Notes: generated from the letters alone by a model not told the origin. DNA of 11,273 nucleotides from Acidobacteriaceae bacterium (GCA_019237515.1 JAFAGX010000541.1:1-11273), one strand, 5' to 3'. Counted from the first letter of the stretch, positions 1 to 5,982 are shown. A program made the numbers and translations.

Positions 1-259
1 CGGCCTTCTTGGCTTCGTCGACGGTCATGAACTTGCCATTCTTGGTTTTGCCGTACCAGCGGCCGCCTTTGTGGTAGATGCCACTATCGAGATTCACCCA
101 GACCTTGTGGCTGGCCTTGGCAGCGGCGATTTCGGACGGCGTGGGTGCGTGATCCGCGGTAGCAGTTGATTGTGGGGTGGTTTGAGAATTTTGCGAAGAG
201 GCATTGGCGATCGTAAAGCACAGTACTACAAGCACAAGAACAGAGATAACGCGCTTCAT
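1..259 (-). CDS. Small secreted protein, partial (C-terminus beyond the window)
   Basis: Read on the minus strand from ATG at 259, with the 3' end cut by the window edge (86 codons visible). The N-terminus is a clear signal peptide: basic start MKR, a hydrophobic core of about 14 residues (VISVLVLVVLCFTI) and an Ala-Asn-Ala-Ser cleavage region. A Ser/Thr/Gln-rich linker follows, then a small module reading KVWVNLDSGIYHKGGRWYG and continuing KTKNGKFMT. I recognise this module from small exported acidobacterial proteins; its function is not known to me. A Shine-Dalgarno GAGG sits 5 nt before the ATG and overlaps the stop codon of the upstream glutamate dehydrogenase gene (8-bp gap), so the two are probably cotranscribed and translationally coupled. 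The role is unassigned; export through the Sec system is the only safe inference. Confidence 0.75.
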   Translation of the reverse strand, partial: MKRVISVLVLVVLCFTIANASSQNSQTTPQSTATADHAPTPSEIAAAKASHKVWVNLDSGIYHKGGRWYGKTKNGKFMTVDEAKKA

Positions 260-267
260 AACGACCT

Positions 268-1548
268 CTACGCGTAGATTCCGCGCTGGCGCAGGGTATA
301 CGCAACGCGATCGATCGCCAGCATGTAGGCAGCGATTCGATTGTTGACATGGTGAGTCTCGGCGTAGCGGACCACATCGCCGAATGCCTCCACCATAATT
401 GTTTCCAATTGCTCGTTGACCACGGATTCCTTCCAGAAGTATCCCTGCCGGTCCTGGACCCATTCGAAATAAGAGGTGGTCACACCACCTGCGTTGCACA
501 GAATGTCGGGAATCACGAACACGCCCTTATCTGCAAGGATGTCGTCGGCGGCGGCGGTCGTCGGCCCGTTGGCTCCTTCCGCGAGAATTTTGCACCTCAC
601 CCGTTCTGCATTGCGGCTGGTGATCTGGTTTTCGGTGGCCGCAGGAATCAGGATTTCGCAAGGCGTGACCAGAAGTTCGGCAGGATCAGCTTTCTCGGCA
701 CCAGCAAATCCCGTAATCGTCCGGTTGCGCTGGCGATGCTCTGAGAGAGCCTTCACATCAATTCCGTTCGTGTTGTACAAACCACCATCCACTTCCAGAA
801 TGCCGATTACTTTGTAGCCCTCCTTCGCCATCAGCAACGCCGCATTGGATCCAACGTTGCCGAATCCTTGCACAATGACTCGCGTGGATTCTCGCGACAT
901 GCCCAATTTCTTGATCGCCTCATCGCAAACAATCATGATGCCGCGGCCCGTGGCCTCACGCCGTCCGCGCGATCCGCCAATATTGATCGGCTTACCGGTC
1001 ACGACGGCGGTTACGGTCTGGCGGACGTGCATGGAATAGGTGTCCATCATCCAGGCCATGATTTGCTCGTTGGTATTTACGTCGGGGGCGGGAACATCTT
1101 TTTCGGGACCGATAAATTCAAATAACTCCGCAGTGTAGCGGCGGGTCATGCGCTCAAGTTCGCCCATCGACATTTTGTGCGGGTCACAAATGATGCCCCC
1201 CTTGGCGCCGCCGAATGGAATGTTCACGACCGCACACTTCCAGGTCATCCAGCTGGCCAAAGCGCGAACTTCATCGAGAGTTACATCTGGCGCGTAGCGA
1301 ACGCCGCCCTTGGCTGGGCCTCGCGCAATGGAATGCTGCACACGGAATCCGGTGAACACCTCAAGATGGCCGTTATCCATGGCCACCGGGATGTGGATGG
1401 TGATTTCACGGTTGGGGTAGCGCAAAACCTTCCACAATCCCTCGTCCAGGTTGAGCTTACGTGCGGCCAGATCAAAACGCGCGGCCTGCGCTTCCATGGG
1501 ATTGAATTCGCGTTCGATGCTGGCAGGATTCACGGTTGTGGTCGTCAT
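268..1548 (-). CDS. gdhA: Glutamate dehydrogenase, hexameric NAD(P)-dependent
   Basis: Catalyses reversible oxidative deamination of L-glutamate to 2-oxoglutarate and ammonium in the cytoplasm. The 426-residue length fits the small hexameric family. The N-terminal substrate domain carries the family lysines in order: K80 in GPAKGG, K104 in MTWK, and the catalytic K116 in GGAKGG; D156 (PAPD) matches the catalytic aspartate. The Rossmann domain has [10 protein letters not shown] at 228-237. The family's C-terminal features [10 protein letters not shown] (322-331) and [13 protein letters not shown] (351-363) are present. The frame could be extended upstream to 1593, but ATG 1548 has GGAG about 6 nt before it and begins a plausible N-terminus, so I chose it. 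Cofactor preference cannot be read safely. It is followed 8 bp later by a small secreted protein and preceded by its own candidate promoter and a leader hairpin. Confidence 0.95.
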   Translation of the reverse strand: MTTTTVNPASIEREFNPMEAQAARFDLAARKLNLDEGLWKVLRYPNREITIHIPVAMDNGHLEVFTGFRVQHSIARGPAKGGVRYAPDVTLDEVRALASWMTWKCAVVNIPFGGAKGGIICDPHKMSMGELERMTRRYTAELFEFIGPEKDVPAPDVNTNEQIMAWMMDTYSMHVRQTVTAVVTGKPINIGGSRGRREATGRGIMIVCDEAIKKLGMSRESTRVIVQGFGNVGSNAALLMAKEGYKVIGILEVDGGLYNTNGIDVKALSEHRQRNRTITGFAGAEKADPAELLVTPCEILIPAATENQITSRNAERVRCKILAEGANGPTTAAADDILADKGVFVIPDILCNAGGVTTSYFEWVQDRQGYFWKESVVNEQLETIMVEAFGDVVRYAETHHVNNRIAAYMLAIDRVAYTLRQRGIYA

Positions 1549-1580
1549 GGCGTCTCCGGATGCGGCTGAACAGATGTGCA

Positions 1581-1600
1581 CGGGATCCAGCATGATCCCG
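1581..1600 (-). promoter_or_regulatory. Stem-loop in the glutamate dehydrogenase leader
   Basis: CGGGATC and GATCCCG form a perfect 7-bp inverted repeat around a 6-nt loop, 33 to 52 nt before the glutamate dehydrogenase start. It falls within the transcribed leader if the extended -10 at 1619-1627 is used. It could be an mRNA stem-loop or an operator; no U-run follows, so it is not an obvious terminator. Confidence 0.35.
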
Positions 1601-1618
1601 GATTATGGCAAAACCAGA

Positions 1619-1627
1619 AGTATAGCA
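1619..1627 (-). promoter_or_regulatory. Candidate extended -10 promoter for glutamate dehydrogenase
   Basis: On the minus strand TGCTATACT matches the extended -10 form TGnTATAAT at 8 of 9 positions. The predicted start near 1612 gives a leader of about 64 nt before ATG 1548. No convincing -35 hexamer is visible, which is tolerated for extended -10 promoters. Confidence 0.45.
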
Positions 1628-1639
1628 GGGCAGGGGAAC

Positions 1640-1655
1640 CGGGCGACACCGCCCG
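1640..1655 (-). terminator. GC-rich hairpin after the deiodinase-like gene, terminator-like
   Basis: CGGGCG-ACAC-CGCCCG is a perfect 6-bp GC hairpin with a 4-nt loop, starting 11 nt beyond the stop codon of the deiodinase-family gene. There is no T-run after it on the minus strand, so a classical intrinsic terminator is doubtful; it may only stabilise the 3' end. Confidence 0.3.
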
Positions 1656-1666
1656 CGAGGGTAGGA

Positions 1667-2434
1667 CTAGTGGGACAATGCCTGCACCGCCGTCTTGCTC
1701 TGCGGATTCCCAACCACCCGGACGATAGCCGCGCGCAGTTCGTCGGGCTTGAAGCCGAAGGGCCCAGGCTTGCTCTTGTAAGCAATTGTGCCACCGATAT
1801 CGATCAGGTACATGCGGTCGGGCCATGCGGTATATGCGTTTTCGGCAGCGTTCTCGAATTCATCGAGCACCGCGGGGAATTTGATACCAAGTTTGCGAAC
1901 GCAAGCTCCGGCTACTTGCGCCCGTTCATCTTCGTCCTTCGGGCTGGCAAGCACAACGTGGTCGCGAATGTTGCTCTCCATCTGCCAGACGTCGCTGGGA
2001 TGCGCTTCCAGGATGTAAACCACGAGAAATGCGATTCGGCTACCGTACTCGTCGTAAAGTTTGTTGAGGGCAGGAACCTCCCGCCGGAACGGCGGTCAAG
2101 TGTAGCTGCCGAATACGAGCACAACGGGCTGCCGAGAAGTTAACGACGAGAGCTGGACTTTGTCGGTTTTGTCGAGCTTGACCGCTGTAAAATCCGGCGC
2201 AGGGTCACCAACGCTCAGCGTACCGGCGCGGGCGTGCATCCACAGGGTTTCGAAGGGTGCAAGCAAGAAGACTGCCGGACCGGGCATGCGCGACATCACG
2301 CGTCCGAATTTCTCTGGTGGCTGACGCATCGACCACCAGACCAGAGCAACAAAGGCCAACCAGAGTAGTAGGACCGCGGTCACGATTCGTAACACGATTG
2401 GCTTAGAAATGCGCATCCGAGGATGCGGAATCAT
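1667..2434 (-). CDS. Iodothyronine deiodinase-family selenoprotein, membrane-anchored, with in-frame TGA = Sec113
   Basis: One frame of 255 residues runs from ATG 2434 to TAG 1667, interrupted only by TGA at 2098-2096. An N-terminal membrane segment (about 13-35) is followed by a thioredoxin-type domain starting VGDPAPDF (75-82). The active site reads FGSYT-U-PPFRREV, with the TGA at codon 113 exactly where vertebrate deiodinases have selenocysteine (FGSCTUPSF). Downstream, FLVVYILEAHPSD (136-148) contains the conserved His145 of the EAH motif, and WPDRMYLI (204-211) and GPFGFKP (224-230) match the C-terminal part of the family. The TGA is followed by a SECIS-like stem-loop. The N-terminal anchor also resembles deiodinases. 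The likely activity is reductive redox chemistry (dehalogenase or peroxiredoxin-like) at the membrane; the substrate is unknown. ATG 2416 is an alternative start, and neither start has a good Shine-Dalgarno. Alternative reading: a Cys homologue broken by a point mutation; the SECIS argues against it. Confidence 0.82.
2069..2098 (-). promoter_or_regulatory. Bacterial SECIS-like element with the Sec TGA codon
   Basis: Counting the U of UGA as 1, mRNA positions 14-19 (GGCGGG) pair with 25-30 (CCUGCC) in a 6-bp stem (one G-U) closing the loop AGGUU at 20-24. The E. coli fdhF SECIS, as I recall it, also has an AGGU apical loop on a short stem about 20 nt after the UGA, which SelB recognises. Position and loop therefore match the bacterial element closely. 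The stem is inside the coding sequence, as in bacteria generally. Seen directly: codon, stem and loop. Inferred: function. Confidence 0.75.
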
Positions 2435-2511
2435 ACGACAGAATCGCGAATTCTGGCTCTAGTGGTTTTGTATGAGGTCAGTTGCGCCCGCTTGCCACGC
2501 CAGCTTATGGA

Positions 2512-2754
2512 TCAGCTCTGTGATTTCAGGATTTCTCGAATTTGACGGTTAAGACGGACGGCGTCTTTAGCAGCTGTGTCAATCAGCTTGGTCCATTTTT
2601 TGGCCTTTTCGTCCAGCTTAGTCTGCTCGAGGAGGTAGGCCGCCTGCACGATGGTCTCGAGTGAGTTGCTGAGGTCATGAGCAAGATGTCGAAGATGTTG
2701 TGTGGTTTCGTCATTCGGTTTGGCTCTGTGCACTTCGGCTAACCCCTTCATCAC
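2512..2754 (-). CDS. Lone histidine-kinase dimerisation (HisKA-type) domain protein
   Basis: An 80-residue protein consisting almost entirely of a DHp-like two-helix region. The H-box is LRHLAHDLSNSLETIVQAA, with candidate phospho-acceptor H26 in the HDLSN context typical of sensor kinases; a second helix spans about 48-77 (DEKAKKWTKLIDTAAKDAV). There is no ATP-binding (HATPase_c) domain, no sensor domain and no membrane segment, so it cannot phosphorylate itself alone. It could act as a phosphotransfer protein, dimerise with a kinase, or serve as an antagonist. The GTG at 2754 has GGAGG 8 nt upstream and is preferred over the adjacent ATG at 2751 (11 nt). It is 77 bp upstream of the deiodinase-like gene on the same strand. 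A remnant of a larger kinase is possible, but the good start and stop argue for an intact small gene. Confidence 0.75.
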   Translation of the reverse strand: MMKGLAEVHRAKPNDETTQHLRHLAHDLSNSLETIVQAAYLLEQTKLDEKAKKWTKLIDTAAKDAVRLNRQIREILKSQS

Positions 2755-2830
2755 TCACCAGACCTCCGCAACTTTGTCATACGTAGTGCCTCTTTGATGC
2801 AGGGTTGAGATCCCAAGACAGGCGACAGGT

Positions 2831-2858
2831 TTGACACCGCGCCATGCCCTTGTAGAAT
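2831..2858 (+). promoter_or_regulatory. Sigma-70 promoter of tRNA-Leu
   Basis: Perfect -35 TTGACA at 2831-2836, 16-nt spacer, and -10 TAGAAT (5 of 6) at 2853-2858. Transcription would begin near 2865, about 50 nt before the mature tRNA 5' end, a usual precursor leader length. Confidence 0.8.
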
Positions 2859-2914
2859 ATTACTCGGAATTTTCCTTCAATCGCCAAGGGCGAACTCGCC
2901 CGGATACTTCAATT

Positions 2915-3001
2915 GCCGAAGTGGCGGAATTGGCAGACGCGCATGGTTCAGGTCCATGTACCCGCAAGGGTGTGGGGGTTCGAGTCCCTTCTTCGGCACC
3001 A
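2915..3001 (+). tRNA. tRNA-Leu (anticodon CAG)
   Basis: A complete cloverleaf of 87 nt. Acceptor stem GCCGAAG pairs with CTTCGGC (2991-2997), followed by discriminator A and an encoded CCA (2999-3001). The D arm is GCGGAATTGGCAGACGC. The anticodon stem CATGG/CCATG (2942-2946, 2954-2958) encloses loop TTCAGGT with anticodon CAG at 2949-2951, reading CUG. The long variable arm (TACCCGCAAGGGTGT) is typical of class II leucine tRNAs, and the T arm contains GGTTCGAGTCC. It has its own strong promoter upstream. Confidence 0.97.
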
Positions 3002-3088
3002 AGCTTGAGGTCCTTCACCGTTCACTACGCTCAGGTTCAGGATTTCGCCTGCGGTCTCCCGCTACGCTCACGCTAGCAAGACGGCTCA

Positions 3089-3111
3089 GGTTCGACTCTT
3101 CTTCGGCACCA
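3089..3111 (+). repeat. Imperfect copy of the tRNA-Leu 3' end
   Basis: The 23 nt GGTTCGACTC...GGCACCA repeat the T-arm and acceptor 3' end of the tRNA at 2977-3001. They share GGTTCGA and an exact 14-nt CTTCTTCGGCACCA, with a 2-nt shortening between. The copies start about 110 bp apart. No 5' half of a tRNA accompanies the copy. It may be a relic attachment site or a decayed tRNA duplication. The DNA between (3002-3088) carries short repeats of CTACGCTCA and CTCAGGTTC and no gene. Confidence 0.65.
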
Positions 3112-3140
3112 CTTGCCGCTCGAATTAGTTGTGCCAATTC

Positions 3141-3485
3141 TTAGGATCGATGCTGCGCATCCGCGGCAAACGGCCGTACCGCCTCGGCAACGCTCTCAGC
3201 CGATCGAGGAGGAATAGGCCTCGCTTCAATCGGAGGCCGCTGCTCCAGCGTTCCTAGGAGCGGAACGTCTGAGGCCTCATGCTCCAGAGCGACAAACCCA
3301 TGGATAGCGCAAAGCTGTTCCATCCACCTCTGTTGCCGCAAACTTAGTACTTTCACCGGCAGGGTGGGAAACAGGCGAAATAACCAAAGCAGATACAGAC
3401 GCTGAGTGAATGAGGGCCGGACATATCGAGGACCAAGTGGAGTAAGTACCCGCAACACACCCGATGAGAGCTTTTGCAACCACAT
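3141..3485 (-). CDS. Conserved-looking small protein of unknown function (acidobacterial type)
   Basis: 114 residues from ATG 3485, chosen because AGG lies 8 nt upstream; ATG 3491 is too close to it, and the longer frame up to 3722 has non-protein-like composition. The N-terminal half (WLQKLSSGVLRVLTPLGPRY, then a tryptophan- and leucine-rich stretch ending LFPTLPVKVLSLRQQR) resembles small acidobacterial proteins I recognise by pattern only. It contains an amphipathic hydrophobic patch (YLLWLFRLF, about 31-39) but no convincing full membrane helix. The C-terminal third is Pro/Ala/Glu-rich and probably disordered. It stands alone, 315 bp downstream of the GGDEF gene on the same strand. No function is claimed. 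Confidence 0.6.
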   Translation of the reverse strand: MWLQKLSSGVLRVLTPLGPRYVRPSFTQRLYLLWLFRLFPTLPVKVLSLRQQRWMEQLCAIHGFVALEHEASDVPLLGTLEQRPPIEARPIPPRSAESVAEAVRPFAADAQHRS

Positions 3486-3800
3486 AAACATCACCTGTAA
3501 CCGAAATTTGATAAGTTTACCGGAGCAATTCACGGGCCAGCCTGATTGCACCAAACCTGATGCAGATAGAACACAGCACTGCAAATTTCCTGGAAGTTTC
3601 GGTGCCAAACAGGCTGGGCGCTGCTCAAGCCAGTCCCGAAATGGTAACACACGTTCGCTGAAAACTTGGGCTGCCAACGCCGGGCGAAGTGGTCCAAGTC
3701 CCATGCGCAACGACGACTCCAAGAATCTACGAAGGGTTCTGCTGCGTGGTTTCTTTCGTGTCCTTAGTGGTTGAAACCAGAGACGATCCAGGAAGGAAAA
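3486..3800. other. Intergenic region without a gene
   Basis: This 315-bp gap separates the diguanylate cyclase stop (3801) from the small protein start. Open frames exist on both strands, but their composition (many Cys, Asn and Arg; no motif) does not look coded. Its only recognisable element is the inverted repeat at 3747-3779. Confidence 0.55.
3747..3779. repeat. Dispersed intergenic repeat with terminal inverted arms
   Basis: TGGTTTC at 3747-3753 is inverted as GAAACCA at 3773-3779, enclosing CGTGTCCTTAGTGG. On the minus strand the core reads CCACTAAGGACACGAAAG, which resembles a CCACnAAGGACACnAAG sequence I recall as scattered through intergenic DNA of several bacterial phyla. It lies 21 bp after the diguanylate cyclase stop codon and could form a 3' stem-loop of its mRNA. 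Confidence 0.4.
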
Positions 3801-4640
3801 TCAGAATACCGGAATGAGGTTGTGCTTTTTCTGATAGACCTTGCGGTCAATCGTGCGCAGGACATCAGCTACATCGCTTCCGGTGATATAGGGTGCGGAA
3901 GCCCAGGTGAACTTCAGTTCGTACGGCTTGGCGCTATTTGCGTTCCAGTGCTCAACGGCTCGCATTAAACGCCGCAGGGGAGGTTGAATTTGCTCCTCGG
4001 CCGTATCGGGCATGATTATCAGAAATTCGTCGCCGCCGTGCCGGAAAATCAGGTCGCCGCCACGAAACGTGGCCTTCAGCATCTTGCCAAAATCCCTCAG
4101 CAGCAAATTGCCTTCGAGCGCGCCGAAGTTGGAGTTGATGGCACGAAAGCCATCAAGGTCGATGGTCATGAACGTGAGATGGCATCCCAGGCGATTAGCA
4201 CGCGCGGCTTCGCGGGGAATCAGTTCGTTTAATGCCCGTCGGTTAAGCAGCTCGGTAAGGGGATCGATCAATGAAAGGCTCTCCAGCCTTTCGTTCAGAA
4301 CCAATTCGCTGATCAGTGCACGCCTTGTATTGTTTAGGCTGATTTTCTGCCCGATGAGGTAAATATTGAAGAGCAGGATCAGCGAGATCAGGCCGAAAAA
4401 CAATTGCGGCAGATAAGCGGATTCCACGTGAATGACCCGCTGCGACCACACCAGATTGGGGAAAAGGAGCGACAGGATGCCAGCGGCCAAAACCAGCATG
4501 ACCAGCAGCCCGATCGACCACAGTTGCAAATCGCGTCCAGAAAGCTGTTGAATCTCGCGTTGAATTTGCTCCGCGCGTTCCAGCATGGACGGGGCTACAC
4601 GATCCTCTTCCAGTGGGAACAATTTGCCCATTTGCGACAT
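3801..4640 (-). CDS. Membrane-bound diguanylate cyclase (GGDEF domain)
   Basis: Makes cyclic di-GMP from two GTP. In the 279-residue form, a short cytoplasmic N-terminus with a coiled-coil-like stretch leads to two membrane helices (about 40-62 and 78-98), then a GGDEF domain from about 122 (SLIDPLTELLNRRAL). The active motif GGDEF is intact at 202-206, with the metal-site aspartates in TIDLDGF (about 160-166). The inhibitory I-site RGGD lies at 193-196, exactly 5 residues before GGDEF, so product feedback is likely. The guanine-contacting Asp of the usual GHxxGD motif is Asn here (ALEGN), a substitution I have seen in other GGDEF proteins. No separate sensory domain is present. The frame can open at a TTG (4652), but ATG 4640 has AAAGGA just upstream and was chosen. 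Output may include the PilZ protein encoded at 5983-6633. Confidence 0.9.
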   Translation of the reverse strand: MSQMGKLFPLEEDRVAPSMLERAEQIQREIQQLSGRDLQLWSIGLLVMLVLAAGILSLLFPNLVWSQRVIHVESAYLPQLFFGLISLILLFNIYLIGQKISLNNTRRALISELVLNERLESLSLIDPLTELLNRRALNELIPREAARANRLGCHLTFMTIDLDGFRAINSNFGALEGNLLLRDFGKMLKATFRGGDLIFRHGGDEFLIIMPDTAEEQIQPPLRRLMRAVEHWNANSAKPYELKFTWASAPYITGSDVADVLRTIDRKVYQKKHNLIPVF

Positions 4641-4668
4641 TTTTCCTTTCAAATCCGCAACTGAACTC

Positions 4669-4684
4669 CAGGTCGCGACACCTG
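4669..4684. promoter_or_regulatory. Palindrome upstream of the diguanylate cyclase
   Basis: CAGGT-CGCGAC-ACCTG is a perfect 5-bp inverted repeat, and within it GTCGCGAC (4672-4679) is itself a perfect palindrome. It lies 28-44 bp before the start codon, a plausible operator position. Chance occurrence cannot be excluded. Confidence 0.25.
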
Positions 4685-4772
4685 TACTTGAAAATTGTCC
4701 GATGGATATGCTGTTTGGAGCGAGAGGGAAACTGAACGGGAGGTTACTTCCGTAATCCTACTTTCATGGCAG

Positions 4773-5219
4773 CTAAGCGTAGCTAACGTTCACGAGCACG
4801 TTCTGCGCGCCCTCTTTGCGTAGCGTGAGGTGAACTCGTTGACCGACCGGAAGGGCGTTTCTCATATCCCCAGAAAGTACCAGGATTTGTGAGGAGCCGT
4901 CAGCCGATAAAGTCACGATGGACTTGTTCGGCTGGCCGACGTTCGATTCAAAGAAAACCACTTCCTGCACCTTGCCGGTGCGGACTGGCCCTCCAGTCTT
5001 AATCGGTGTTGCCGAACTTGCCGTGGAACCAGAACCAAACACCTTTCTACGGAGCTCAAACAGGGCTGTAGTTCCTAGAATGCCCGACATGGTCAGCAGA
5101 ATGAGCGACATGAATAATGCGTCAACCGTGGGCTGCGGAAATAACGAACCGGAGATCGCGATCCAAGCGATTCCAAGCAACGGAATAAGTGCCAAGATCA
5201 GTAACACGACTACGACCAT
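4773..5219 (-). CDS. Small two-helix membrane protein of unknown function
   Basis: 148 residues from ATG 5219, with GGGGA about 5 nt before the start. Two strongly hydrophobic helices span about 2-24 (VVVVLLILALIPLLGIAWIA) and 34-54, placing both ends probably on the same side. A Gly/Ser/Thr linker follows, then a soluble C-terminal domain of about 70 residues (GPVRTGKVQEVVFFES ... LSGDMRNALPVGQRVHLTLR) that looks like a compact beta-rich fold. No catalytic motif is visible and I do not recognise a named family. The gene lies 82 bp after the unknown gene at 5302-5733 and 132 bp before the diguanylate cyclase, all on the same strand, so an operon is possible. Confidence 0.7.
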   Translation of the reverse strand: MVVVVLLILALIPLLGIAWIAISGSLFPQPTVDALFMSLILLTMSGILGTTALFELRRKVFGSGSTASSATPIKTGGPVRTGKVQEVVFFESNVGQPNKSIVTLSADGSSQILVLSGDMRNALPVGQRVHLTLRKEGAQNVLVNVSYA

Positions 5220-5301
5220 CGGATTCCCCAGAGTGGATGGATTACATCGATCGCAAACAGAGTAGCAGAAAAACGGCGACTATTGCAGATGGCCGACGGG
5301 T

Positions 5302-5733
5302 TCAGGCGCAACGGTCGCGCCAATCGCCAATTTCCTTAAGACCTTCTAGCCGTGTCTGTTCAAACAGCCGGACGCGGTGTCGGCTGTGCTCGAATTCGTG
5401 GATATCCGCCCAGACTTCCGCCCGCCACGGTTCTTCATGAACTGACGCTTCCCCGCACGTAGCGCAGCGCGTATGGTATTTTCTGCTCTCTCGAATCCGC
5501 TCGGGAGCTGGCGAGATGTTGTGTCCGCCTGCATTGGGCAACTCGATGAAGACGCAACGAACTTCCTCGATCTCCTCGTCGGAGCCCACCAGGTGCTCGT
5601 AACGCAGCAGGTAGGCAAAGCCAAGGCGGCGTGCTTCGCATTCAGCCTCGGCACGGGTGTGAAATGGGCCATATTCGGCCCGCAACTGCTCGATTGAATC
5701 GCACGCCATCCAAAAGGTTTCTTTATGTGACAT
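5302..5733 (-). CDS. Unrecognised cytoplasmic protein with a CxxC pair
   Basis: 143 residues from ATG 5733 (MSHKETFWMACDSIEQLR). The frame remains open up to 5877, but the extra 48 residues have poor composition and contain the likely -10 promoter element, so I chose the later start, although no Shine-Dalgarno precedes it. The sequence is hydrophilic and acidic, with no signal peptide or membrane helix. Around 61-80 it has GPFHTRAEAECEARRLG-type helix character, and near residues 90-100 CVFIELPNAGGH. CATC (about 89-92 from the end of the helical part) is followed by HEEPWRAEVWADIHEFEHSRH, rich in His, Glu and Trp, which might bind a metal. Function is unknown to me; the style matches acidobacterial proteins of unknown function. 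Confidence 0.65.
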   Translation of the reverse strand: MSHKETFWMACDSIEQLRAEYGPFHTRAEAECEARRLGFAYLLRYEHLVGSDEEIEEVRCVFIELPNAGGHNISPAPERIRESRKYHTRCATCGEASVHEEPWRAEVWADIHEFEHSRHRVRLFEQTRLEGLKEIGDWRDRCA

Positions 5734-5848
5734 CGGTCGCAGGAGGAACAAAGGCCGGGAGTCGCCCAGGTTCGGGGTAACAGTTGCAATCGAACTGCCG
5801 CGGGATAAACACGCAAGCCTTTCGTCTGAACTGCTGTGGAGAGCTGAT

Positions 5849-5854
5849 TTTATA
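5849..5854 (-). promoter_or_regulatory. Candidate -10 element for the gene at 5302-5733
   Basis: Minus-strand TATAAA matches the -10 consensus at 5 of 6 positions. A start near 5841 would leave a leader of about 108 nt. The -35 is not convincing. Its place inside the longer open frame supports the later start codon. Confidence 0.3.
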
Positions 5855-5945
5855 GGCAGGCGTGCAAGGTTTTGCATTCTTTTTCTCAGCTGCTGACGAA
5901 TTTGGGTCCCCTACTTAAGACCCCACTGCATTCCCTCCTTTGCAG

Positions 5946-5951
5946 TAGAAT
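5946..5951 (+). promoter_or_regulatory. Candidate -10 element for the PilZ gene
   Basis: TAGAAT, identical to the tRNA promoter's -10, lies 31 bp before ATG 5983. No clear -35 accompanies it. It would lie inside the coding region if the longer frame from 5872 were used, supporting the shorter gene. Confidence 0.3.
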
Positions 5952-5982
5952 CTCGTCACGAACAATTCGCTCTTTCAAGGCC

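Noticed and set aside
1451..2143. Plus-strand open frame of 230 codons
   Set aside because: Antisense to the glutamate dehydrogenase start and the deiodinase-like gene; no motif and composition of a shadow frame.
1667..2434. Two separate hypothetical proteins, or a pseudogene split by a nonsense mutation
   Set aside because: The halves share one frame with family-specific motifs on both sides, the stop is TGA at the exact Sec position, and a SECIS-like loop follows. A pseudogene would not predict that combination.
2831..3076. Plus-strand open frame of 81 codons
   Set aside because: It runs through the tRNA-Leu gene and its promoter, so it is not a protein gene.
3486..3722. N-terminal extension of the 114-residue small protein to 193 residues
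   Set aside because: The extra residues look non-coding, and ATG 3485 has a well-spaced ribosome-binding site.
3406..3774. Plus-strand open frame of 122 codons in the 3' gap
   Set aside because: No recognisable motif, odd composition rich in Asn, Cys and Arg, and it overlaps the small minus-strand protein and an intergenic repeat.
5872..5982. Longer N-terminus of the PilZ protein
   Set aside because: The extra 37 residues do not resemble a domain and include a likely -10 element; the first PilZ motif starts right after ATG 5983.
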